From positions 3,770,277 to 3,834,276 of the forward strand of contig CP070695.1 of the NCBI GenBank assembly GCA_020353515.1: 64,000 nucleotides of DNA, in the 5' to 3' direction. Shown one piece after another: positions 17,100 through 26,215 of this stretch. Position numbers and translations under genes: made by a program. Source of the stretch: Candidatus Heimdallarchaeota archaeon (GTDB lineage Archaea; Asgardarchaeota; Heimdallarchaeia; Hodarchaeales; Hodarchaeaceae). Each line of letters starts with the position of its first letter. Position 1 is the stretch's first letter. The notes below the pieces were generated by a model. It saw only the letters and a program-made list of their open reading frames with translations, ran no database searches and was not told where the DNA came from.

Positions 17100-19801
17100 A
17101 GCTAGAAGTAAGGATGCCCAATATGAAATTCTTAACACGTATTTGGTTTAAGAAGCTTGTGAGAGATCTTGCACGTCATAAACTTTTAACTTTTGCTTTA
17201 ATTTTGCTGTGTTTTTTTGGGACTGGATCTTTTTTAGCTTTGAGTATGGGTTATGAAAACCTCTATTCGTCATATAAGCGCATTTACCGACAGACAAATT
17301 TTGCTGATGCAGAATTTTTTACACTTAGTGATAACTGTTTCAACACAATTGAACTTGATGACACATTGACGAATTTTACAATAAGGTACGAAAAGGAAAT
17401 CCAAGCCATTAATTTTCGATTGATAACAGGGACTGGTTATAACGTAACCAGTTCAATTGGAGGTATAGAGAGACAATTTTTAGCAGGAGGTCGTGCGATT
17501 GGAATCGAATGGCCACAACAAGAAGAAAATCGAATTAATGATTTGATATTTACCAGTAGTTCATACTCTAATTGCTTTTCTCAAGAGAATTCTGTTTTAT
17601 TGGAATCACATTTTGCTCAAAAATTCGATATTGAGAGGGGAGATACTCTGACGACAAGGATATTTAACCAAACTTTCGATCTTATCGTCCAAGGAGTTGT
17701 TTTTAGCCCAGAATATCTAGTTATCATTCCATCAAAACACGATTTTCTCCCTACAAGTGTTTTCGGAATAATATACTTACCTATTGAAAGATTACAAGCC
17801 TACACAAACCTTACAGGACTCGCAAATAATCTACTTGTAAAAATGTCTTCAGGAGTGAATATTTCCACCCGTAACCATATAATAGAAGAACTAGCTGAAG
17901 TACTTGATGAGTCCGCTAAAGGTGTTTTCGCTCCTCCTGTAATGCAAGAAGACCAGATTTCAAATATGGCACTCCGATTAGATTTAGAGACATTTGAAGA
18001 AGTAGCTTTAACCTTACCAATAGTCGTCTTGGGGGTTGCAGCAGTCTCAATTTACATTACTTTAGGTCGAACTGTTCAAAGTCAAAGACGGAATATTGGT
18101 ATTGCTTCAAGTTTAGGTTATTTCCCCAACGATATCCTTTTTCACTTTACTTGTTTTAGTTTACTTATTGGTGGGATAGGCAGTATTCTAGGTGTTGGTT
18201 TTGGAATCATTGTTTCTGGTGTGGTTACTTGGGTTTATTCTTACTTTATGCGATTTCCCCAAATAATTGAGATTCAATTGCAACCTCATCTTATATTCAT
18301 AGCCTTAGTAACTAGTTTAGGGATAAGTTTGCTAAGTGGAGCTATTCCTGCATGGAATGCAAGTCGAATGACCCCCAGAAAAGCTCTTCAAACCATGTTT
18401 GTTACTGAAAAAGGTTCATATTCCATTTTTGAGAAAATTCTCTTCGTTAAATCAATTGGATTACGCTTAGCAATACCTCTAAGAAACCTCTCTCGGAAAA
18501 AAGGACACACTATAGCTACAATGACTGCAATTGCAGCTGCAGTTATGATCATCATAGTTTCTTTTGCTTTTATTGATTCAGTAACAGCGGGAGTAAATCG
18601 TCAGTTCAATGAAACCTCCCAGTATGATCTGATAGTAAAGTATGAAGGATTAAATTATTTCGATTTGGGAGTAAAGAATGATGTGACTTATATTCAGAGT
18701 TTACCAGGAGTAGTAGCTGTTGAACCTGTATTACAAATACCTTCATCAATTAAAACTGGAGGAAGATCACAAGGAGTGTTAATAACAGCTTGGAATAATT
18801 CAAATCCTACTACTCATAGATTTCACTGGTCTTCGTCTCAAGATACGTTATTACCAAACAATAGTATTGTTGTTTGTTCTGCTTTGGCCCATCAGTTCAA
18901 TATTAAGGTTGGTAACGAGATAGAGTATAATTTACCTTTTATCAAATCTTATATGGAATACGCTTACGATAAAGCTGAAGAGATATGGAACGAAACCTCT
19001 TTTTTGCATGGAATCGAGTTCGCAAGAAATGAAACGCTAGATTACATAAAAGATCTAATAAAACGAAATACAGAAAGTATCTCTTTCTCAAAAAGTGTAA
19101 GTGAAGACATTATTATTACTCATGAATCTATTAGAGTTTCTGGAATTTCAAAGGAAATTTGGGGAAGCATGGTATATACTACCCTTCAAACTATAACTAG
19201 TAATCTTGGTATAGATATGTTTAAGTCAGGATTAGACATTGACTTAACCCCCACCTCACAATTGATTTTGAAAGTCAGCCAAGCTTCAAATGTAACTCTG
19301 TTAGAAGAAATTAAAACATCAATTAGTCAGTTAGAGGGAATTAGATCAATTGAATTCAGTTATGATTTTCATCAGGCGGTAGATATACTGATGGCAGCTT
19401 TTAATGCAGTTATTCTAGTGTTCTTAATATTTGCATGCTTATTAGCGGGAGCTGCTATCTTCACGACTATCTATCTGAGTTTTCAGGAACGACAACGAGA
19501 AATTGCAACAATGTTAACTCTTGGACTCTCCGATAGAGAGTTTTTATCCATCTTAACTGTAGAAAATCTCAGTCAGGGCATATTAGGCATACTACTTGGA
19601 ATCCCACCAGGCCTTTGGATTGCTAGTTGGATTTTAGATAATGTTCTACGTCTTTTCTACTTTGAAATCATCATACTCCCTACAACTTGGATATTGATAT
19701 GGGTCGGAGTCATTGGTGTTATCCTGATTTCCCAGATCCCAGCGTATTATTACGGTGTAAGACTCGACCTAACTGTTGTAACAAAAGAACTATCATCTTA
19801 G
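17093..19801 (+). CDS. FtsX/MacB-type ABC permease, two FtsX units
   Basis: The 902-residue protein has an N-terminal TM helix (about 25-50), a large extracellular domain (about 55-305), and three TM helices (about 310-425) forming a first FtsX unit. Another TM (about 470-495) is followed by a second external domain (about 500-755) and three final TM helices (about 765-900). The last contain the FtsX-like stretch REIATMLTLG, matching RRNIGIASSLG in the first unit. This doubled arrangement is that of fused LolC/E-like permeases. The substrate is unknown; archaea have no Lol pathway, so lipid or surface-protein handling is inference. TTG overlaps the ATPase gene; an ATG at 17114 is an alternative. 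Confidence 0.88.
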   Translation: MVKLEVRMPNMKFLTRIWFKKLVRDLARHKLLTFALILLCFFGTGSFLALSMGYENLYSSYKRIYRQTNFADAEFFTLSDNCFNTIELDDTLTNFTIRYEKEIQAINFRLITGTGYNVTSSIGGIERQFLAGGRAIGIEWPQQEENRINDLIFTSSSYSNCFSQENSVLLESHFAQKFDIERGDTLTTRIFNQTFDLIVQGVVFSPEYLVIIPSKHDFLPTSVFGIIYLPIERLQAYTNLTGLANNLLVKMSSGVNISTRNHIIEELAEVLDESAKGVFAPPVMQEDQISNMALRLDLETFEEVALTLPIVVLGVAAVSIYITLGRTVQSQRRNIGIASSLGYFPNDILFHFTCFSLLIGGIGSILGVGFGIIVSGVVTWVYSYFMRFPQIIEIQLQPHLIFIALVTSLGISLLSGAIPAWNASRMTPRKALQTMFVTEKGSYSIFEKILFVKSIGLRLAIPLRNLSRKKGHTIATMTAIAAAVMIIIVSFAFIDSVTAGVNRQFNETSQYDLIVKYEGLNYFDLGVKNDVTYIQSLPGVVAVEPVLQIPSSIKTGGRSQGVLITAWNNSNPTTHRFHWSSSQDTLLPNNSIVVCSALAHQFNIKVGNEIEYNLPFIKSYMEYAYDKAEEIWNETSFLHGIEFARNETLDYIKDLIKRNTESISFSKSVSEDIIITHESIRVSGISKEIWGSMVYTTLQTITSNLGIDMFKSGLDIDLTPTSQLILKVSQASNVTLLEEIKTSISQLEGIRSIEFSYDFHQAVDILMAAFNAVILVFLIFACLLAGAAIFTTIYLSFQERQREIATMLTLGLSDREFLSILTVENLSQGILGILLGIPPGLWIASWILDNVLRLFYFEIIILPTTWILIWVGVIGVILISQIPAYYYGVRLDLTVVTKELSS

Positions 19802-19821
19802 AATATTAAGGCGTTGAATAT

Positions 19822-20634
19822 TCATAAAATACTATTAATGTCTATTTCGTCTGGTTCAAAGAGTTTTCTACCCTCCATTCCACCAGCCACAGTGATAATT
19901 TGGCCTGAAATATGACCTGCGAGCTTATCTGAAGAGAGAAACACAACGGTTCGCGCTATATCAATTGGGCGTGCTATTTTCCTCAGTGGCATGGTTTGGA
20001 GGGCTTTTCGTACCGCTTCGTGATCTTCCAAAGATTTTTCTGCCATAGGAGTAATAGTCCAGCCAGGGGCCACTATATTAACTCTTCCACGAGACGCGAT
20101 GCGAATTATTTCATTTTTCAACGAAAGCATAAGCCCCTGAAGTCCTGATTTTGAAACAGAATAGTCTACATGGCCAGCTTCCCCAAATATCCCAGCAGTA
20201 CTACCAATATAGACAATACTAGCTGTTTCTTTTGGAAAAGCAAGTAAATTCAACAGGAACTGCCTGCTACAGATGAAAGCTGCACGAAGATTGATTGTTA
20301 GTGTTTGATCCCATTGATCTAATGTCATTTCATGAGCGGGGATATATTGTTCTGGCCAAATACCATGATTTACTACAAGGTGGTCTATCCGTCCAAAAGT
20401 GTTGGTACTGTCTTGAATTAACTCTTTAGTTTGTTCCTCAGAAGACAAATCGGCTTGAAGTAAGCAATAATCACCATTTAGCTCTTTACTGAATTGTGAA
20501 ATTTGCTCTTGATTTTTATTATAGTGAAGTGAAAGACTACAGCCTTCTTTGTCAAAAAGCTTTGCAGTTGCTTGTCCAATACCTCCACTTGCTCCCGTTA
20601 TTAAAACATGCTCTCCATTAAGTCCTGATTCCAC
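19822..20634 (-). CDS. short-chain dehydrogenase/reductase
   Basis: This 270-residue classical SDR has the NAD(P) motif TGASGGIG at about 14-21, an NHG variant of NNAG near residue 90, catalytic Ser in YIGSTAG and the YSVSK Tyr-Lys pair near 158-162. A PGW segment and a C-terminal AGGM complete the fold. Length and motifs resemble FabG-type 3-oxoacyl reductases and other sugar or alcohol dehydrogenases, and the substrate cannot be assigned. The gene converges with the ABC permease and has no operon partner. Confidence 0.88.
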   Translation of the reverse strand: MESGLNGEHVLITGASGGIGQATAKLFDKEGCSLSLHYNKNQEQISQFSKELNGDYCLLQADLSSEEQTKELIQDSTNTFGRIDHLVVNHGIWPEQYIPAHEMTLDQWDQTLTINLRAAFICSRQFLLNLLAFPKETASIVYIGSTAGIFGEAGHVDYSVSKSGLQGLMLSLKNEIIRIASRGRVNIVAPGWTITPMAEKSLEDHEAVRKALQTMPLRKIARPIDIARTVVFLSSDKLAGHISGQIITVAGGMEGRKLFEPDEIDINSIL

Positions 20635-20712
20635 TGTGAATCGCCTTATAATTCTTTATTTCATCATTCTAATAAGTTTAGTTAATTTTCTCAATTTTAG
20701 TTTAAATTCTTC

Positions 20713-20838
20713 TTATTTGAGATTATAGAGAGTGAGATCAGTTATAACAGGCCAATGATCTGAAGGGAAGATTGAAGGATCTTTTCCAGGATTATCATAA
20801 ACTATCCGAGTATCTCGAACTTCAGAAATTCTGAAATT
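20713..20838 (-). pseudogene. C-terminal fragment of an endonuclease/exonuclease/phosphatase-family gene
   Basis: A 41-codon open stretch with no start codon ends in a TAA at 20713-20715 and encodes a segment with VYDNPGK and IFPSDHWPVITDL. SDH[WY]PV is the C-terminal catalytic motif of the EEP superfamily (ExoIII, DNase I, inositol phosphatases). A TAA at 20839-20841 interrupts the frame upstream, and the rest of the domain is absent. It is a decayed gene end. Confidence 0.6.
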
Positions 20839-20909
20839 TTAAGAAAGAGTAATTTGAAAGCACCAGTAAGAGTTCAAATGCTCGAGATTGTCCAAAAATC
20901 GTTATCGGC

Positions 20910-23471
20910 CTAGGATATCTCGAAAAATGATTGGAGGTCAGTGATTAGAGAATACGCATGTTTTACTGCATCCCTAGTTTCATTACAAGTAATTTTGATA
21001 TGGATCTCACCCTTTACTGGCGAGGTAATGTTAACAAGCGCTGTACCCAAAGAATTTAGACTGTTTGAAATCACACTGCGTATCTTAATTTTAGTAATAA
21101 CCTCTTTGTCTCCAGTCATTGTTATGTCTCGCCATGGATCACCCCATGATGGACCTCTAGGTTCGCCATGAGTTTTCATCTCAAGGGTAACTTTAGGAAA
21201 GTCATCACGTTTTGAATGGCCACTCATTATAATCTGCTTGTTTTCAAACTCAATTTTGATTTTCTTCATCAATCCCGAGTAAGGAATAAGATAAACAATA
21301 AGACCAGTATCACTTGGTTCGTAAATCAGATCTTGGACACGATATTGGACAGAAGAAAGCAGGGACATTTTCTCCTCGTCCACGAGGTTCTTTCCTTTTT
21401 GAAAAGGTTCTTTTTTAGGCAAAGCAGCAGACACAAAATCTACTGGTTTCTCTATTACTGGTTTCAATGTGGGAAGATCTTTAGATGGTTCAATACGTTC
21501 ATGAGAAACAGCTACTTTTTCCAATTCGTGATCTGGTGGTATATATCTTTCCTGAATTGTTGTCTCTCTAATTAAAGGTACCTTCCTTTGCCTATTGCGA
21601 TAATAACCAAAATAAGCAAACAAGACAATCATTGCTAGCAAAATAAACAATCCCAGTACAATAAAAGAGATAAGAATAAGATCTATAAGAAAATAGAATC
21701 CATTATAAGTAGTCTTATAATGAGAGATAATCTCAACGGTAAATCCCTCGGAACAGGTTGCTACAATTTTGATAGCATAAATAGAATCAGTTGATTCTAT
21801 ATTTGCAGTATCCCAATTATATGTTGTATTAGTAAGATTAGAAGCAAGGGGTATCCAAGTATCTCCATCTAGTGAATAATAGATTGAATATGTGGTCTGG
21901 TGACCCAGTGAATCTAAAGCAGCTGTCCAGCAAATAGTAACAACACCTGATGACATACTTAATTCCTTTGGATGAACAATGGTCGGTGGAAATAGCAGGT
22001 GTGTGTTTGGACTAGCAAGAGGAGAATTATCGTATGAATAGGTATAACCAGGGATACTGTAAGAATTATCAAGAATTCCATCCCTATTGTTATCAGGGCT
22101 AGTTAAATCGCTCCAATAATTATAAGTAAATGTGTTGTTGTCCCCATAGTTAAACACATGACGATTTCCACTATTGCTTATAAAATAGTTGAAGATAAAG
22201 TAGTTGTTGAGCGAGTCTTCAAGGTAAACACCATCACGACTATTATTACTCACCTTATTACGGGTAAAAACACTATTATTAGTATGTTCCATGTAAATCC
22301 CCCAATAATTACCATCCATTGAATTATTAATAATCCTCAAGTCAGTACAGTAGTGAGCAATCAGACCGACAGCTGAATTATCTAATTTTTGATCCCTGAC
22401 TTCAATTTCAGTACAATTGATTAAAATCACTTGTCCTACCCCCACAGGAACAATTTGATCCTCAATATTTTGCCAAAAAAGTAGTGACTTGCCATTTACA
22501 ATATTATTAGATACATTGGTTTGTAATATCTCTTCAAAACGACCGCCATAAATATAAAGACCATCTTTGACAAATGTATTGTTAATGATTGTATTATCGC
22601 TAGAATCACTTAAGAAGAGACCCCGTTCATTATCATTGAAGGAATTGTTAACAACGGTAATATTCTCAGATAATCGGAGATAGGCTCCTCGAAAATTGTT
22701 GGAAATGGTATTATTATAAATATTGATGTCTGAACTAAAAGCTGTTACTAAACCAACGGAAAAGCCAGCTAAGTTTTGACCTGTAACTTCAATAGAGGCA
22801 CAATTTATTAGGAAAATTTGCCCCGCACCCATGGGGATAGTTCTTCCCGAAACACCTTGCCAGAAAACTATAGGGGCACCATTTACGGTGTTTTCAGATA
22901 CTTCAGACTGTATAAATTCACTGAATTCTTCACCAAAAAGATATAACCCGCCAGTTATTAATGTGTTTGATGTTATAATGTTATTTCCAGAATAATAAAG
23001 TGAAATTCCGTAAATATTATCTGAGAGCGTATTTTCAGTCACTTCAATATTCTCACTGTAACATAGACGAATTCCTTCCTCGCTATTAGTTATATCATTG
23101 TTGGAAACTTCCCCATTTGTAACATTATGAAGATGTATTCCGTAATATCCATTATCCAATCTACAATTACTGATTCTGAAATAGATATTAGTTCCCCGAA
23201 TATCAATCAAATTTTCAGAACCAGAACCAGTAATTTCGTAACCAGAAATCACATAGGGATTTAGTGCTGTACCTTCTCCAGGCCAGCCTTCTGTATTCGC
23301 TTGATTGCTAAAATCGTTATTTCCATTTATATAAATGGTTGCATGTTCTACATGTGTTGTTGATATTTCTTTATAGGAATTAATTGCAAAAAATCCTTGG
23401 GTACAGTTAAAATTAGATAGAGGGTGGAACCAAAGATGTACTAAGACTAAAAGAAGGAAAGCCTTCTTCAT
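20910..23471 (-). CDS. secreted, membrane-anchored beta-helix protein (NosD-like), last gene of surface operon
   Basis: I place the start at the ATG at 23471 (MKKAFLLLVLV), 2 nt after the upstream stop and 8 nt after aggtg; a longer frame to 23489 would overlap the previous gene. Order: signal peptide (about 1-25), right-handed parallel beta-helix of PbH1 repeats (about 50-490; many N-x-x-NNT/NNI turns), a fibronectin-like module (about 500-595), one TM helix (about 600-625), a cytosolic linker, and a C-terminal beta-rich domain (about 715-853) of unknown family. NosD-like helices bind carbohydrates or metals; here a cell-surface role is inferred. Unlike its paralogue at 30069-32996, it carries a substantial cytoplasmic domain, so it could signal or dock inside the cell. 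Confidence 0.72.
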   Translation of the reverse strand: MKKAFLLLVLVHLWFHPLSNFNCTQGFFAINSYKEISTTHVEHATIYINGNNDFSNQANTEGWPGEGTALNPYVISGYEITGSGSENLIDIRGTNIYFRISNCRLDNGYYGIHLHNVTNGEVSNNDITNSEEGIRLCYSENIEVTENTLSDNIYGISLYYSGNNIITSNTLITGGLYLFGEEFSEFIQSEVSENTVNGAPIVFWQGVSGRTIPMGAGQIFLINCASIEVTGQNLAGFSVGLVTAFSSDINIYNNTISNNFRGAYLRLSENITVVNNSFNDNERGLFLSDSSDNTIINNTFVKDGLYIYGGRFEEILQTNVSNNIVNGKSLLFWQNIEDQIVPVGVGQVILINCTEIEVRDQKLDNSAVGLIAHYCTDLRIINNSMDGNYWGIYMEHTNNSVFTRNKVSNNSRDGVYLEDSLNNYFIFNYFISNSGNRHVFNYGDNNTFTYNYWSDLTSPDNNRDGILDNSYSIPGYTYSYDNSPLASPNTHLLFPPTIVHPKELSMSSGVVTICWTAALDSLGHQTTYSIYYSLDGDTWIPLASNLTNTTYNWDTANIESTDSIYAIKIVATCSEGFTVEIISHYKTTYNGFYFLIDLILISFIVLGLFILLAMIVLFAYFGYYRNRQRKVPLIRETTIQERYIPPDHELEKVAVSHERIEPSKDLPTLKPVIEKPVDFVSAALPKKEPFQKGKNLVDEEKMSLLSSVQYRVQDLIYEPSDTGLIVYLIPYSGLMKKIKIEFENKQIIMSGHSKRDDFPKVTLEMKTHGEPRGPSWGDPWRDITMTGDKEVITKIKIRSVISNSLNSLGTALVNITSPVKGEIHIKITCNETRDAVKHAYSLITDLQSFFEIS

Positions 23472-23473
23472 CG

Positions 23474-26215
23474 TCACACCTGATCCCAAGGTTTTGGTAT
23501 CTCAAGAATGGTTGTAATCAAAGTAATTGTTTCTTGAAGAACTCTTTTCTCTTCATCAAAGAATCTGTCTACATCAAAATCAACTAAAAACTTCAAAGTT
23601 CTTTTTAACATATTGCGAAAAACGTTTTCATACAATTTAGAGTTCAAAAATAAATTGATCTGTGAAGCTAACCAATCACCCCACTCTTTCAGTTCCTTAT
23701 TTACAGCACCTAACCTTTGACTTGCCTTTAATAGCTCATTTAATAAATCTGGAAGCTCTGGTCGTTGAGGTTCAACCATCTGAAAACTTTCTTCTGGAAT
23801 TCTGAATGTGGTACGAAGATCCTCAGTCAGTCTCTTCATCTTGTTATAGAACATTCCAGCAGAGACGCTTCCTACCAGGTATCTCTTTTTCTGTGTAGAG
23901 AACCAGGATTTCTTTTTATTCCATGCTAATAGTTCTTGATTGTTTTTTGGTTGAAAGGATTGATTAGAAAAGATATAATCAAAAACTTCAATGGCTTGTT
24001 TTAACGACTCACGATCCTCAGTTAACTCAAATGGTTCTCTACGGAGCTGCTTACCCATAAGAGGAACTTCAGCTTCTTGTATAACCTTTGGAACAGGTTC
24101 AATCTCTATATCAGTAGATTCATTCACCAATTTTGAAGATTTCACGCCTTTAATCTCTTCCGTGACCACTACCTGCGTACCTGTTCCAACATCATTTTTA
24201 GTCACGACCTCTTTGGTCATAAATTGTAGTTCAGAATACGTTCGTGCTCCTAAGTCTTGCGCTCGCTGATATGATTTGTAATCAGGAAATCTATTTTTTT
24301 CTACTATTTTTGCAGTAGCTAAATCAGGGGCTCCCAGATGACGTATTAATTTTAGATCAGAATAATTCTTTACTCCTAGATCCTGACCTTGTTTATAGGT
24401 TTGATAATCAGGAAATCTCCCTTGTCGAATTTTTTCCGCAGTAGCTAAATCTGGGGCATCAAATTCTTCAACTAAACGCAACTCTGATATATTAGTAGCT
24501 CCAAATGATTTAGCTTTTTCATATTCTTTAAAATTGCGAAATCCTCTAATTCTTATTTTTTCAGCGGTTTCGAAGTCAGGAGCTTCATATTTATCGATAT
24601 ATTGTAAGTCTGAGTAATCTTTAACTTCTAACTCTTGTGCCCGTTTATATGACTCGTAATCAGGAAATTGGCCCTTTTGAATTGCATTCGCAGTCGTTAG
24701 ATCAGGGGCCTGGAATTCTTCAACTAAAAATAATTCAGAAACAGAGGAAGCACCAACAGTCAGAGCTTTTTGGTAAGTTTCAAAATGAGTAAATCCACCC
24801 TCTTTAATTTTCTCAGCTGTTATTAGATTTGGAGCTCCAAGACGATCGATAAACTCTAATTGGGAATATGTTTTAGCTCCTAGATTTTGTGCTCGATGAT
24901 AGGTTTCAAAATTTGGAAATCTTCCTCTCTTCATTGCTTTTTGATCACTAGTAGTCATCTCAGAAACAGGTTTGTCTTTTATAGGAGATTCCTGAGAAAC
25001 AGAAACTTCAATTTTTTCCTTGAGTTCGAGCTTATCTATGGGAATTTTAGCGTGTTCGGATCCAATCCAGCTCTTATATCCGCAAAACGGGCAGGGAGGG
25101 TCTATCATCCCTTTAATTACCATAAGAGATTCAAATTCTCTTATTTCAACCCCTCGCAGACAACGGGAACAAAATACAGATTGGTCAGTTATTATCTTAG
25201 TCCCTGACAGCATACTATACGCACTAATCACTCCTGTTAAAACGGTGTTTCTCATGTTCTTTGCGATATGGACAACACGAACTCTCTGCGGATAAAGAAC
25301 TCCAAGGCAGAAGAAAAAGAAAATGATGATCAAAAGCTCTGCTTTTAGTATAAGGGGATCTACATTGGGAACGGGAATATCAATTATAATGAGATAGAGA
25401 ATTATTGCCATTAACCCAAGCCAATGGAGATTATTCCAAAGTCCAATTAATGATCGCGCTATTAACTTGGGTAATGTTTCTATAAAGAAAATCCCAATAC
25501 GTTCTAAAACGAATCTAGAGGATTTTGTTATCCAACCACCAAATCTTCGAATACGAGTTCCTAATTCCTTAATTCCTAGTCCGAGATATCTGAAAAATCC
25601 TCTACCAATGGTTCCTATCAGCTGTCCGAGAGCAGAGAGAGCCTGTCGAATTCCACCAGCCTTTATCCATTCTTTGAAAATAAAAAACTGGTCTACTATT
25701 TTTTGGTCAAGTTCTGTGGCGCGAGTTGTAAAACCAATAATCATGGTGAATACGCCAGCTATGATCATGATTATGTAAATAAACTCAGCATCAGATCCAT
25801 ACCAGATTATATTAAGAAGAAATGTTATAAAAATAAGTACAACACCAACATATGCGATAATTGCCCCAAGTGCACCCCATTCGGTATATTCTCTCCAACT
25901 TAACACATCAATGACTAAACCACCAAACAAGATAAGCAGAGTAATCCCCATAACCGCGGTTACCAATCTTGATCTCACAGGATCAGGAATGGGAAGTGCA
26001 GGATTTTGAATCATAAACTGTACAAACAGACCTATGAAGAAGATTATAACTCCAATAATTGTGAACTTTGAAAAGGATATCAATTCTGTAACTGATGCTT
26101 CTTTAAGCTTTCTGGCTTTTGGTAATTCTTGCTGTGTAGATAGTTCTGATTCTTTTAAGGTGGCCTTGTTCTCTTTAGTAATTTTATTTTGTAACTTTTT
26201 ATCATCTATAGCCAT
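23474..26215 (-). CDS. membrane protein with zinc ribbon and 42-residue tandem repeats
   Basis: I do not recognise this 913-residue protein. A charged N-terminus precedes about six TM helices in residues 45-310, mixed with amphipathic stretches. A zinc ribbon (CSRCLRG...CPFCGYKS) follows near 350-380. Residues about 431-670 hold five exact 42-residue repeats plus a partial sixth; each has R/GF.[DN][YF].[ST]Y..A..LG...YS.L..I...[GD]APDL.TA..I. A helical C-terminal domain (about 700-913) ends the protein. The repeats look like a helical solenoid facing the cytosol. Its ATG shares one base with the upstream TAA (TAATG), so the two genes are coupled. Confidence 0.65.
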   Translation of the reverse strand: MAIDDKKLQNKITKENKATLKESELSTQQELPKARKLKEASVTELISFSKFTIIGVIIFFIGLFVQFMIQNPALPIPDPVRSRLVTAVMGITLLILFGGLVIDVLSWREYTEWGALGAIIAYVGVVLIFITFLLNIIWYGSDAEFIYIIMIIAGVFTMIIGFTTRATELDQKIVDQFFIFKEWIKAGGIRQALSALGQLIGTIGRGFFRYLGLGIKELGTRIRRFGGWITKSSRFVLERIGIFFIETLPKLIARSLIGLWNNLHWLGLMAIILYLIIIDIPVPNVDPLILKAELLIIIFFFFCLGVLYPQRVRVVHIAKNMRNTVLTGVISAYSMLSGTKIITDQSVFCSRCLRGVEIREFESLMVIKGMIDPPCPFCGYKSWIGSEHAKIPIDKLELKEKIEVSVSQESPIKDKPVSEMTTSDQKAMKRGRFPNFETYHRAQNLGAKTYSQLEFIDRLGAPNLITAEKIKEGGFTHFETYQKALTVGASSVSELFLVEEFQAPDLTTANAIQKGQFPDYESYKRAQELEVKDYSDLQYIDKYEAPDFETAEKIRIRGFRNFKEYEKAKSFGATNISELRLVEEFDAPDLATAEKIRQGRFPDYQTYKQGQDLGVKNYSDLKLIRHLGAPDLATAKIVEKNRFPDYKSYQRAQDLGARTYSELQFMTKEVVTKNDVGTGTQVVVTEEIKGVKSSKLVNESTDIEIEPVPKVIQEAEVPLMGKQLRREPFELTEDRESLKQAIEVFDYIFSNQSFQPKNNQELLAWNKKKSWFSTQKKRYLVGSVSAGMFYNKMKRLTEDLRTTFRIPEESFQMVEPQRPELPDLLNELLKASQRLGAVNKELKEWGDWLASQINLFLNSKLYENVFRNMLKRTLKFLVDFDVDRFFDEEKRVLQETITLITTILEIPKPWDQV
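24206..24925 (-). repeat. in-frame 126-bp tandem repeats (five full plus one partial)
   Basis: Within the 913-residue protein gene, units of exactly 126 bp (42 codons) start at 24925 and run five times to 24296; a sixth copy stops after about 30 codons. All copies differ at the DNA level but conserve the FP-D-Y...Y..A..LG and APDL.TA.KI positions. Confidence 0.85.

Noticed and set aside
20870..20890. GTTCAAATGC, resembling a tRNA T-loop
   Set aside because: No acceptor or anticodon stem can be built around it, and the following CTC does not fit the T-stem. No tRNA is called.
20910..23471. Copper-processing NosD function
   Set aside because: The resemblance is only the beta-helix fold shared by many surface proteins; no nitrous oxide reductase genes are present.
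24206..24925. Regularly spaced repeats like a CRISPR array
   Set aside because: They are in-frame coding repeats with period 126 bp and diverged DNA, lacking identical repeats and unique spacers.
25020..25903. Several plus-strand frames opposite the 913-residue membrane protein gene
   Set aside because: They lie entirely antisense to a well-supported gene, and their translations lack domain-like features.
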